From JBOHWJ01 sp050736615 (GTDB lineage: Bacteria; Desulfobacterota; Binatia; Binatales; Binataceae): a DNA stretch of 30,250 nucleotides. Of this stretch, positions 7,374 through 15,433 are shown piece after piece (the first letter of the stretch is position 1; each line of letters opens with the position of its first letter). The translations under genes were made by a program, and so were the position numbers. The stretch spans positions 1-30,250 of the forward strand of contig JBOHWL010000041.1 in NCBI GenBank assembly GCA_050736615.1, written 5' to 3'. Under the pieces are notes generated by a model. That model had not been told where the DNA came from, did not search any database, and saw only the letters and a list, made by a program, of their open reading frames with translations.

Positions 7374-10300
7374 TCGCGGCCGGCCATGCGCGAAAGCGCG
7401 CGCACCGCGACCTGCAGCGCGGGAAGGCTGATCGCCGGCAGCGACCGCAATTCGTCCATCAAGCGCTCAACTTCCTCCGCTTTCCGAACCTCGGCGCCCG
7501 CCATAACACCGGGAGTGGCGCGATCATGAGCCTGGCCGCGCTCGAGCAACGTGTGACACAAACGAGTCCGCGCGGCGGTGAGCTCCGCGCTCAGGCCATG
7601 CGCGGCACGGCGTTCCCATCGATCATCGCTGTCGGTCTGATCGATCGCGCGTTCAAGCATCGCGAATTCGATCCGTTCGCTCAAACCAAAATAGACGTGC
7701 GCAACCGCCGAAGCGTCGTGGTTGTGGGCAAAGCTCAGACTCAACACATTCAACAGGTGATCGGTGAAATCCAGCCGCGCCATCTCATGCGCGAGTTGCT
7801 CCTGATGCACCGACGCGCGCAACTCACGATAGCTCCGTTCGAAGCGTTCGCGCTCGCCGCCGCTCAGAGCGTCCTCGAAGCTCGCCGCCAGTTCTTGCAG
7901 CGCCGGCTTGAAACGGTTGACGACATCGTCCAACGGGACCGCGCGATCGATGTTTTCAATCGCCCATCCGCACGCGCGCCGCAGCGCCCGGTCCAATGCT
8001 AGAAAGGCGCCGATCTCGGCATCCGCCCCAAGCTCGGGCTCGCCGCCTTTGAGCTCCTCGCAACGCCGATGCAGGTCGAGCACGCCCGCGGCAATCAGCC
8101 ATGCGCGGACCGCCTGCTCCGCTTCGATGCCGTAGTCGCGTGCCAGGTTGAAAATAAAAGTTGACCCCATCAAATCCACGATCGCGTTCACTATCCGCGT
8201 CGTGATCAGCTCATGGCGCAGACCATGGCGCGGGATATCGCCGTCGAATTTCGCCACGATCGCGGGCGGGAAATAAGGCCGCAGGAAATTGCGCTCCAGG
8301 TACGGATCGTCAATCAGCGGCGTATGTTCGAGGCGAAACACCAGGTCAATTTTGGTATAGGCGGTTAACAGCGCGAGTTCGGGGCGGGTCAGTCCGGCAT
8401 AACGCGCGCGCCGCTCGCTCAGTGCTTCGCGGCTGGGCAGCACGGTGTCATGGCGGCGCAAGAGGCCGCGCTGCTGGATCGCCGTGAGATGCTCACGAAA
8501 GGCGCTAAGCTGGCCGCGCGAACGAATCTGTTCAAGACTTAGCGACAGCACCTGGTCGCGATTATCGCGCAGCACGCTCGCCGCCACGTCCTCCGCGCAG
8601 GCGGCCAGCACGCGATTGCGCTCGGTCACGCTGACGCGGCCGGCCGCGATGGCCGGCCGCGTCAGGATCTTCAGATTGACCTCGTGGTCCGACGTATCGA
8701 CGCCCGCCGAATTATCGATCGCGTCGGTATTGATGCGGCCGCCACTGAGCGCGTATTCGATACGGGCGCGCTGAGTGAAACCGAGATTGCCGCCCTCCAC
8801 CACCACCTTGCAGCGAAGCTCGGCGGCGCTTATCCGGCAATTATCGTTGGCGTGGTCGCCGACCGCTAGGTCGCCTTCATCGCTGGCGCGCACGTAGGTG
8901 CCGATACCGCCGTTGTAAAGCAGGTCCACGCCGGCGCACAGGATCGTCTTGACGAGATTGTCGCTGTCGATTTCCGTCTCTTCGCATTTGAGCGCGGCGC
9001 GAATCTCCGCGCTCAGCACGATGCGTTTTTGTCCACGGCGGAAAACACCACCCCCGCGACTGATTAATGCCGGGTTGTAATCCGCCCATCGTGAGCCCGG
9101 TTTTTCATACAGGCGTTTGCGTTCGTCGAAGCTGGTGGCGGGGTCGGGATCCGGATCCAGGAAGATGTCACGATGATCAAACGCGGCAATCAGCTTGAGG
9201 TTGGAAGATTGCAGGAGTCCGTTGCCAAACACATCGCCGGACATGTCGCCGATTCCAACCATCGTGATCGGCGTGCCGCGATCAAGGTCGCGGCCCATCT
9301 CGCGCAGGTGGCGCCGGGCCGATTCCCAGGCTCCGCGCGCGGTAATTCCAAGTTTTTTGTGATCGTAACCATGCCGGCCGCCGGAAGCGAACGCGTCGCC
9401 CAGCCAGAAATCCCGGCTCTCAGCGATTTCATTGGCAATATCAGAAAAAGCCGCCGTGCCTTTATCCGCCGCGACCACCAGGTAGGCCCCGTCGCTATCA
9501 CGCACCTTGACACGCTCCGGGCGCACCACGCGGCCGTCGATCACATTGTCGGTCAGGTCGAGCATGGCGCTGATCAGGGTCTTATATGCACTCACGACCG
9601 CGTCCGGCGCCGACGGACGGCCGCCGCGCGCCTTCACGATAAAGCCGCCTTTCGAGCCCATCGGCACGATAATCGCGTTTTTGACGGTCTGGGTTTTCAT
9701 CAGGTCGAGGATTTCGGTGCGATAGTCGTCGGGGCGATCGCTATAGCGGATACCGCCGCGCGCGATGCGTCCGGCGCGCAGATGACATCCCTCCATGCGC
9801 GGGCTGTTTACGTGAATTTCAAACAGCGGCGCGTTGTCCACCAGATTGGGGATTTTTGCGCTTTCAAATTTAAGCGCGATATACGGATTGGCGTCGTCCA
9901 GGCCGCGGAAATAGTTCGTCCGCACGGTGGCCTCGATCATCCCCAGCAAGGTGCGCGCGAAGCGATCGTCGGCAATGTTTTCAACTTTGCCGAGTAGCGC
10001 CAGATAATCGGCCCGCAGCCGCTGGAGTGCGTCCTCCGCGGCCTCCCGGTCCGGATTAAACCGCGCTTTGAAAATTTCAATGAGCATTCCCGCCAATTCC
10101 GGATAAAGCAGTAGCGGCCGATGGACCGCCTGGCGGGAGGGCGCCAATTCCATCTGAAATGCCGCCGCCGTGTAGGCGCGCAGCAAGGCGACCTCGCGCC
10201 AGGAAAGCCCGGCCGCGAGCGTGAGCCCGTTTAACGCATCATTTTCAGCCTGCTCGATGCGGACCGCGACCAGCGCGTCGGCAATCAACTCCGTTCCGGG

Positions 10301-12109
10301 CATTTGGCCAAAGTGCGCGCCGCTCAGGCAACCGACGCGAAACGCTTGCAAGTGAATGGGGTGCGGAGAGCCGTCAATCAGCGGACGCAGCTCGTACGCG
10401 TCTTCGGAAAAGACGCAGATACCGAAATTCTGCAGAACCGGCACCAGCTCGGACAGTATCGGCGCGTCGCCGAGCTCGTACATGCGCAACTCGCTGGCAT
10501 CGACGGCATCGTCCTGATGGCGGATGCGTACGCGGAACGAATCGCCGCGCAGCAACGCCTCGACTTCCTCAATGTCCGCCAAAGCGGCTTCGATCGCGTC
10601 GGCGGATTTGTAAGCGGCGGGAAATGCCGGGGTCCAGCGCGCGGCCAATTCATGACCGCGCGGCGCGCCGAAATGCTTGCACAGCCGCTCGTGAAGCCGA
10701 TCTTCCCACGTGCGCGCGATTTGCGCCACCTCGGCCTGGAGCGCCGGCATGTCCGCGAGCTCCGGCGCGGACACCGCGAAGCAGAAATGCAGACGCGCCG
10801 TATAGCTTTCGCCCAACGCCAGATAATAATAGAGGAGCCGCCCACGCAGCCGTTGCTCCAGCGCCGTCTGAATCGAAAGACGCACTGCGGCGGAAAAATG
10901 CTCGCGCGGCATGATCACCAGTGCAATTACGTTTTGCCGCACCGGATCGTTCTGAATGCTCAGGCGGACGTCGTTTTCATGATTGACGTCGAGAATCGGG
11001 TGTATTTGCGCGCGCAACTCCGGGACCCGCGCGCGAAACAGTTCCTCTTTGGGGAAACTGTTGAAAATCGCGATCAGCTCCTTGTAATCGTGCGAACCCG
11101 GCTGCGCACCCTCGGCGCTGAGTAATTCACCCAACTTGGCGCGCAGCACGGGAATATGCTGCGCTTCTTCCGCATACGCCTTCGACGTGAGCAAGCCGAG
11201 GAAGCGCTCGAACCCGCTTACCTCGCCTCCGGCTCCGGTGATGCGGATGGTAATGTCGTCCATTGAGGCGCGGCGATGAACGCGCGCCTCCGCATGGGTT
11301 TTGCCCATGATTAATGCCGGACCGTCGAACATGAGCGCGCGCAGCGGCTGGTCCATCGCGTCAAGGCGAACCGGCTTGGCATAACGCGAGCGGCTGTCAT
11401 CGTGCAGGATGCCGAGTCCGCATCCCGCGTCGACCACCAGCGCGGGCGCGCCATCCGCGTGGACCACCCGATAGCGGCGATAACCCAGGAAAACCAACCC
11501 ACCCTGCACCAGCCAGCGCAGGAAGTCGCGAATCTCAACGAACTCGCGTATCGCGGCGGTTTCGTCGCAAATCTCCAACGCCCGCGCGGTCATCGCGCCA
11601 AAGTCACGAGTGGCCTGATGGACTTCGGCCAAGACTTGTTTCAAACCCGCGCCGAGTGCGGCCAGATCCGGCCCGCCGGCTACCAGCTCTAGCTCCGCAT
11701 GAGTGAACGACTCACGGTGTTCAGAGGCTTGTCCCCGCTCGAACGAGACGAACGCACCGCCGCTGTCGCGTGACACGCTATACACCGGATGTAACAGCAT
11801 GCGTACGGGTATCGATGATTTGCGAAAATATTCGAGGGTGCTGTCGACGATGAATGGGCCATCCGGCATCGCGGTGTCGAGCGCAGCGACAGCTTCACGC
11901 TCCTTGAGCCAATAGGCTCGGACCTTAATCGTCTCCGCGCGATTGGCAAAAAACTCGAACGCCGCGCGCGCCCACTCGATCCGCGACTCCGGCTGGCCAT
12001 CGCCGCGCCCAGGCAAGCGCGCGAACAGTCTTTCAGTGAAAATTTCGAGTTCCAACTGACGCGAGTCCTCGCGCGCAACATTTGCCAGTTTTTCGCTTTT
12101 GCTCGCCAA
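7370..12109 (-). CDS. gdhB: NAD-specific glutamate dehydrogenase, large (~180 kDa) class
   Basis: Catalyses oxidative deamination of glutamate to 2-oxoglutarate with NAD+, a catabolic cytosolic enzyme usually of about 1600 aa (Bac_GDH family). The TTG start at 12107-12109 gives 1579 aa; GGAG lies 7 nt upstream, whereas the open frame to 12304 runs into the divergent gene and has no family-like sequence. Order: N-terminal regulatory region with ACT-like repeats (about 1-650), catalytic core with ARGGIRYSDRPDDYRTE, the substrate-binding Lys segment PMGSKGGF (about residue 815), the dinucleotide-binding GIGDMSGDVFGNG (about 950), then the long C-terminal helical domain. No frameshift is visible. 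A TATAAT box lies 64 bp upstream of the start. The gene symbol follows usage for this class in pseudomonads. Confidence 0.96.
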   Translation of the reverse strand: MASKSEKLANVAREDSRQLELEIFTERLFARLPGRGDGQPESRIEWARAAFEFFANRAETIKVRAYWLKEREAVAALDTAMPDGPFIVDSTLEYFRKSSIPVRMLLHPVYSVSRDSGGAFVSFERGQASEHRESFTHAELELVAGGPDLAALGAGLKQVLAEVHQATRDFGAMTARALEICDETAAIREFVEIRDFLRWLVQGGLVFLGYRRYRVVHADGAPALVVDAGCGLGILHDDSRSRYAKPVRLDAMDQPLRALMFDGPALIMGKTHAEARVHRRASMDDITIRITGAGGEVSGFERFLGLLTSKAYAEEAQHIPVLRAKLGELLSAEGAQPGSHDYKELIAIFNSFPKEELFRARVPELRAQIHPILDVNHENDVRLSIQNDPVRQNVIALVIMPREHFSAAVRLSIQTALEQRLRGRLLYYYLALGESYTARLHFCFAVSAPELADMPALQAEVAQIARTWEDRLHERLCKHFGAPRGHELAARWTPAFPAAYKSADAIEAALADIEEVEALLRGDSFRVRIRHQDDAVDASELRMYELGDAPILSELVPVLQNFGICVFSEDAYELRPLIDGSPHPIHLQAFRVGCLSGAHFGQMPGTELIADALVAVRIEQAENDALNGLTLAAGLSWREVALLRAYTAAAFQMELAPSRQAVHRPLLLYPELAGMLIEIFKARFNPDREAAEDALQRLRADYLALLGKVENIADDRFARTLLGMIEATVRTNYFRGLDDANPYIALKFESAKIPNLVDNAPLFEIHVNSPRMEGCHLRAGRIARGGIRYSDRPDDYRTEILDLMKTQTVKNAIIVPMGSKGGFIVKARGGRPSAPDAVVSAYKTLISAMLDLTDNVIDGRVVRPERVKVRDSDGAYLVVAADKGTAAFSDIANEIAESRDFWLGDAFASGGRHGYDHKKLGITARGAWESARRHLREMGRDLDRGTPITMVGIGDMSGDVFGNGLLQSSNLKLIAAFDHRDIFLDPDPDPATSFDERKRLYEKPGSRWADYNPALISRGGGVFRRGQKRIVLSAEIRAALKCEETEIDSDNLVKTILCAGVDLLYNGGIGTYVRASDEGDLAVGDHANDNCRISAAELRCKVVVEGGNLGFTQRARIEYALSGGRINTDAIDNSAGVDTSDHEVNLKILTRPAIAAGRVSVTERNRVLAACAEDVAASVLRDNRDQVLSLSLEQIRSRGQLSAFREHLTAIQQRGLLRRHDTVLPSREALSERRARYAGLTRPELALLTAYTKIDLVFRLEHTPLIDDPYLERNFLRPYFPPAIVAKFDGDIPRHGLRHELITTRIVNAIVDLMGSTFIFNLARDYGIEAEQAVRAWLIAAGVLDLHRRCEELKGGEPELGADAEIGAFLALDRALRRACGWAIENIDRAVPLDDVVNRFKPALQELAASFEDALSGGERERFERSYRELRASVHQEQLAHEMARLDFTDHLLNVLSLSFAHNHDASAVAHVYFGLSERIEFAMLERAIDQTDSDDRWERRAAHGLSAELTAARTRLCHTLLERGQAHDRATPGVMAGAEVRKAEEVERLMDELRSLPAISLPALQVAVRALSRMAGRD

Positions 12110-12116
12110 GAAATGT

Positions 12117-12120
12117 CTCC
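12117..12120 (-). promoter_or_regulatory. Ribosome binding site deciding the TTG start of the glutamate dehydrogenase
   Basis: On the minus strand GGAG is followed by 7 nt and then the TTG at 12107-12109. No other in-frame candidate further upstream has a comparable site, so this site trims 65 residues from the longest open frame. Confidence 0.6.
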
Positions 12121-12172
12121 GGTATGAATTTGGCCGCCATTCCGATGCGATAGCAGAGGCATGAACAATATC

Positions 12173-12178
12173 ATTATA
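12173..12178 (-). promoter_or_regulatory. Candidate -10 box for the glutamate dehydrogenase gene
   Basis: The minus strand reads TATAAT, an exact sigma-70-type -10 hexamer, about 64 bp before the TTG start. No good -35 is found at 16-18 bp; a TTGAAA sits too far away (26 bp). The flanking GC-rich DNA makes this AT-rich box conspicuous. Together with the oppositely oriented box at 12316 it makes this a divergent promoter region. Confidence 0.45.
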
Positions 12179-12312
12179 AGGTGACGGCGGTGGGGCCTGC
12201 CACATTTCAACCGTCAATTCATAATGCCCGCCGGAAGCTCCTTCAAAGTTCGCCCACGAGCCGCGTTTCGGGTAACGAGCCCGCAAGCTGCGCTCCGGAT
12301 CCAAATGCCGGA

Positions 12313-12321
12313 TGCTATAAT
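12313..12321 (+). promoter_or_regulatory. Extended -10 promoter for the RNA methyltransferase gene
   Basis: TGC-TATAAT: a perfect -10 hexamer at 12316-12321 preceded by the TGn extension, which can compensate for a missing -35 (none is evident). The predicted start of transcription would lie about 20 bp before the ATG at 12350. This supports the shorter methyltransferase start rather than the open frame from 12224. Confidence 0.5.
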
Positions 12322-12349
12322 TTCAAACGCGCGGACGCGGTGGTATTCA

Positions 12350-13594
12350 ATGGTGCAAGTTCGAATCAACGCGATGACCTTCGGCCCCTACGCGGTCGGC
12401 GATTTGGACGGTAAGAGGGTGATGGTGCCCCATGCGGCACCAGGCGACTTGCTGGAAGTCGCGCCTGCCAATGAGCGGCGCGACTACACTGTGGCGAAAC
12501 TTGCGCGCGTGTTGGTGGCGAGCAACGAGCGTCGCCCGCCACCGTGCCCGTATCTGCCGCGATGCGGAGGATGCGACTGGCAACATCTGCAATATGCGGC
12601 GCAGGTGCGGTTCAAGGGTGAGCTTATCGCGGCTGAATTCCGGCGCGTTTTCGACCTGGAACTGGACCCCGCCACGCTGGTTATTCCGGCGCCGGACGAA
12701 TTTGGCTATCGCTCGCGGATTCGGCTGAAGACGGATGGAGACGGTAAGATCGGATTTCATGAACCCGGCAGTCATCGGCTGGTGGCGGTGGAACATTGCC
12801 TGCTCGCCGGCTTCGGACTCGAGCAACCGGCACGATTGGCGCGCGCGCTGGGCCGTCACTGTATTGAAATCGAAGCGGTTGATGCGGGCGGCGCCCTCGT
12901 CCTGATTGCGCGGCTCAGAGATTTTATCGGCGCCGAGGCGGCCTCCAGGCGCCTGCTCGAAACCGGCGGCGCGATTCGCGGCATCGTGCTGAGAAATGAA
13001 AGCCGGCGCGAGATAATCGGCGACGCGGCTATTGCGGTCGAACTCGAACCGGGCTTGGAATTAATCGCTGATGCCGATCAATTCAGCCAGATCAATCGCG
13101 GCCAGAATCAACGCCTGATCGCGGCGGTGATGGACCTGGCGGAAATCAGCGGACGTCTCGAGGTGCTCGATCTTTTCTGCGGCGCGGGCAACTTCAGCCT
13201 GCCGGCCGCGCGGCGGGGCGCGCGGGTGACGGGCGTCGATAGTGACGCATCGGCGATCGCGGCAGGCAATCGCAATGCCGCCCGGATGAGATTAGGCGAA
13301 ACGCAATTTATCGCGATGAGAGCGGCGGAGCTCGCGCACTTCTTCGAGCGCGCGCGCTTTCGCCCCGAGATTGTGATTCTTGACCCTCCGCGGTCGGGAG
13401 CACTCGCCCTGATGGAAAAGATCGCCCGCTTGCGGCCGCGCGCGGTGATTTACGTTTCGTGCGATCTCTCAACCCTGATGCGGGATTTGGCCGCCCTTAA
13501 ATCACGTGGTTATGATGTCGCGCGGGTGCGTGCGTTCGATTTTTTTCCGAACACGCACCACGCCGAGATCGCGGCACGAGCGGTATTGACTTAG
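12350..13594 (+). CDS. 23S rRNA m5U methyltransferase-type enzyme (RlmD/TrmA/RumA family)
   Basis: 414 aa from ATG 12350, downstream of an extended -10 promoter. Transfers a methyl group from SAM to C5 of a uridine in rRNA or tRNA. Order: N-terminal TRAM-like beta barrel (about 1-60); [4Fe-4S] cluster cysteines Cys66, Cys72, Cys75 (CPYLPRCGGC) and Cys150; central domain; SAM-binding motif LDLFCGAGNFSLP near 272; ILDPPRSGA; catalytic Cys371 in YVSCDLSTLMRDL; and general-base Glu in HHAEIAA near 405. The presence of the iron-sulfur cysteines and a TRAM-like domain favours the RlmD/RumA branch over TrmA, but the exact target uridine cannot be read. It is divergent from the glutamate dehydrogenase and stands alone. 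Confidence 0.93.
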   Translation: MVQVRINAMTFGPYAVGDLDGKRVMVPHAAPGDLLEVAPANERRDYTVAKLARVLVASNERRPPPCPYLPRCGGCDWQHLQYAAQVRFKGELIAAEFRRVFDLELDPATLVIPAPDEFGYRSRIRLKTDGDGKIGFHEPGSHRLVAVEHCLLAGFGLEQPARLARALGRHCIEIEAVDAGGALVLIARLRDFIGAEAASRRLLETGGAIRGIVLRNESRREIIGDAAIAVELEPGLELIADADQFSQINRGQNQRLIAAVMDLAEISGRLEVLDLFCGAGNFSLPAARRGARVTGVDSDASAIAAGNRNAARMRLGETQFIAMRAAELAHFFERARFRPEIVILDPPRSGALALMEKIARLRPRAVIYVSCDLSTLMRDLAALKSRGYDVARVRAFDFFPNTHHAEIAARAVLT

Positions 13595-13648
13595 CTTGCA
13601 GGCCGTTCCTAATCTAGGCGGGGGTGGTTCCGCACCTGCCCGTCAAGG

Positions 13649-13909
13649 GTGTTTATCAAACCGATGCCCAAGCAGGAAAAACTAGCGCGTCCAAAAATCA
13701 CGATTATCCCGGGCCGTGGCGTTGCCCAAACTATCAATTACTTGTTGGAGGACCGGGACGATCTTGAATGGATAATCGCAGTCGGCCGGACCAAAAACGG
13801 TGAGTTGTTCTTCTATGATACCGGCGGCGACATCGTCGAAGACCTCGGCACGCTCGAGTATCTGAAGGCGCGCATCGTGCGCGCCCATTTCGGCGACGAG
13901 TACGAGTGA
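13649..13909 (+). CDS. Small hypothetical protein
   Basis: 86 aa from GTG 13649, or 81 aa from ATG 13664; neither has a decisive ribosome site. It is soluble, acidic at the C-terminus, with an alternating pattern suggesting a small alpha/beta fold: a basic head, then a KITIIPGRGVAQTINYLLEDR helix-like part, then a strand pair around WIIAVGRTKNGELFFYDTGG and a final helix. It lies 54 bp after the methyltransferase on the same strand and 13 bp before the next gene. I do not recognise the family. Coding is supported by composition and by gene spacing rather than by a known domain. Confidence 0.6.
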   Translation: MFIKPMPKQEKLARPKITIIPGRGVAQTINYLLEDRDDLEWIIAVGRTKNGELFFYDTGGDIVEDLGTLEYLKARIVRAHFGDEYE

Positions 13910-13922
13910 TTCGCACCAGCTT

Positions 13923-14633
13923 TTGATCCGCATAAGTCACCCGGGACCGTATCTTGGGAACCATTATCGCCGTGCCGCTTTATTATTCTCTCTTGCGCTG
14001 GCCGCCGTGATATGTGGGCGGGCAGGTGTCGCACGCGCCAATTCGCTCGCTGTCCTGTCCTCACAAGGCCAGCTTCCCCCGCCGTCTTCGAGTACCCATC
14101 GCCAGACCGGCACGGCGTCAGCGCCGGCACTGCGGCTTCCTGAACATCAGGGCTCGAATATGCGCGAGATCCCCCTACCGAGAATTTTTCGGGGATGCTG
14201 GCGAGGCAGCGTGCCAAACGTCGATTCGCTCAAACCGCTTGATCCGAACGGCGCTGGCATTCAATGGCTGACAAAATCGTACACCTTGTGTTACGCGCAG
14301 ATCGGCGCCAAACGCTGGAAACTTACTTTCGCCGAAGGCTCCGTCGCCGAACCTTGGCGCGTCAGCGATGAGCGTCAGCGGATTCAGGTCGAAACAGTTG
14401 AAGGTCCCAATCGCGCGCGGCTCGTCGCCTTCCTCCATTTCCGGGCGCCGCGGGTAAACGCGTTCAGCGGCGCGACAACCGGCACCGTGAACACCATCGA
14501 CGAACTCACGCATCTTGATTGCAACGTGCAGCCGGACGGCAGCACCATGCGCGTGCGCGCGCAAGTTTTCGTCAAAAACAACGGACGCCCGCTTGCCGAA
14601 ATGTCATGGCATTCGAATTTCGAACGACGATAA
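13923..14633 (+). CDS. Secreted or periplasmic hypothetical protein
   Basis: 236 aa from TTG 13923; no in-frame ATG/GTG precedes the signal sequence. Residues about 15-40 form a Sec signal peptide (RR, then ALLFSLALAAVI, and an ARA-N cleavage-like site near 39). A Ser/Pro/Thr-rich linker follows (about 45-75), then a compact domain with GCWRGSVPNVDSLKPLD, YTLCYAQIGAKRWKLTFAEG and a C-terminal strand-rich part ending EMSWHSNF. Cysteines in GCWRG, TLCYA and HLDCN could pair. The GCWRG motif at the start of a beta domain resembles small extracytoplasmic binding folds, but I cannot name a family. It ends 35 bp before the convergent Rieske gene. Confidence 0.68.
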   Translation: MIRISHPGPYLGNHYRRAALLFSLALAAVICGRAGVARANSLAVLSSQGQLPPPSSSTHRQTGTASAPALRLPEHQGSNMREIPLPRIFRGCWRGSVPNVDSLKPLDPNGAGIQWLTKSYTLCYAQIGAKRWKLTFAEGSVAEPWRVSDERQRIQVETVEGPNRARLVAFLHFRAPRVNAFSGATTGTVNTIDELTHLDCNVQPDGSTMRVRAQVFVKNNGRPLAEMSWHSNFERR

Positions 14634-14668
14634 CTTCGATTATTCCAAGACCCTCGCGCCCACGCCGC

Positions 14669-15097
14669 TCAATCGTCGAAGGGTTGTTCAGGCGGTCGCG
14701 CGTAAATCACGCCATCTTCTATTTCTAACGGAACTCGATAGAGGAATTTTCCGCAGGCGCTCGGCGGTCCGGCAACGCATTCACCGCTTGCCGGTTCATA
14801 ATAGGCATTGTGCGTCTGACACATCAGATAGCGCCCCTGTTCCGCGAAGAATTGGTTGTCGATCCAATCCATCGCCATCGGCACATGACGGCATCGGTTG
14901 ACGTATGCGTGAAAATCTCCATGGAAATTGATAACGAAACATTCTTCGTCAATGGAGCGAACCGGCATCAGAAACTTCATCGAGGTGCCAGGCTTGAGCT
15001 CCGTCACGCGCCCGACCAGGTAACGGGTTGCGTTTTTGTGCGCGCGCCGTTGGCCGAGGTGCGGATTCGCGAGCGGCTTGTCAGTGCGTTTGGACAT
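14669..15097 (-). CDS. Rieske [2Fe-2S] domain protein (Rieske-type ferredoxin)
   Basis: 142 aa. The two-part Rieske cluster motif is intact: Cys69-x-His71 (CRH) and Cys93-x2-His96 (CQTH), followed by the typical WxYEPASGECVAGPP-like loop (here AYYEPASGECVAGPP). It is a single soluble domain with no signal peptide, membrane anchor or oxygenase catalytic domain, so it is either a ferredoxin donating electrons to an oxygenase or a small stand-alone electron carrier. The spacing between the halves (21 residues) is a little longer than the usual 15-17. No oxygenase or reductase gene is adjacent. It is read towards the secreted protein gene and away from the MITE-like element 70 bp upstream. Confidence 0.9.
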   Translation of the reverse strand: MSKRTDKPLANPHLGQRRAHKNATRYLVGRVTELKPGTSMKFLMPVRSIDEECFVINFHGDFHAYVNRCRHVPMAMDWIDNQFFAEQGRYLMCQTHNAYYEPASGECVAGPPSACGKFLYRVPLEIEDGVIYARPPEQPFDD

Positions 15098-15433
15098 GCG
15101 ATGAAATCAAGTCTGTCCTGAGCGCCGGGGTGATGTCCAGATGATCGAAAAAACGCCGCCTGGTTCATAGCAGGCTGTTGATAAATCGCAGCCTGCTCCC
15201 CCTCTCTTTCTCCCCCGCAGAAGAGCGGGAGAGAAGCTTCAGGAATGCAGCCATCTTTTGCGCAGGGTGTTGAAGGCACTGGGATGCGACTTGCGATAAG
15301 AACGCCTTTTTCAACACCCTGCTAGACGGCCGAGGACTGAGATTCAACTTGCCGCGCCGGCGCAAACGCCTTAGCATTTTGTGACAGACACCTTCGGCAC
15401 TTCCTCGACTCGAGCACGGCAGGTCAAAGATTA
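15098..15433. other. Gene-free stretch between the Rieske and MEMO-family genes
   Basis: 336 bp with no supported gene. Its middle (15168-15324) is a MITE-like inverted-repeat element. The 70 bp next to the Rieske gene and the 109 bp before the MEMO-family gene should contain their promoters, but I see no clear -35/-10 pair. Confidence 0.6.
15168..15324. mobile_element. MITE-like non-autonomous element (157 bp) with terminal inverted repeats
   Basis: The left end TAGCAGGCTGTTGATAAA and the reverse complement of the right end TAGCAGGGTGTTGAAAAA match at 16 of 18 positions. The ends sit in TA dinucleotides, consistent with a TA target duplication of the Tc1/mariner-IS630 type. Inside are a further 9-bp inverted repeat (AGCAGGCTG/CAGCCTGCT, 15169-15198) and an imperfect CT-rich hairpin at about 15206-15240. 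No transposase ORF fits in the element. GCAGGNTGTTGAAAAA-type ends are familiar from insertion sequences and their miniature derivatives; the exact parent family is not determined here. Confidence 0.6.

Noticed and set aside
9173..9997. Plus-strand open frames inside the glutamate dehydrogenase gene (also 10304-11125)
   Set aside because: Antisense shadows of a continuous conserved enzyme; no ribosome site or recognisable motif.
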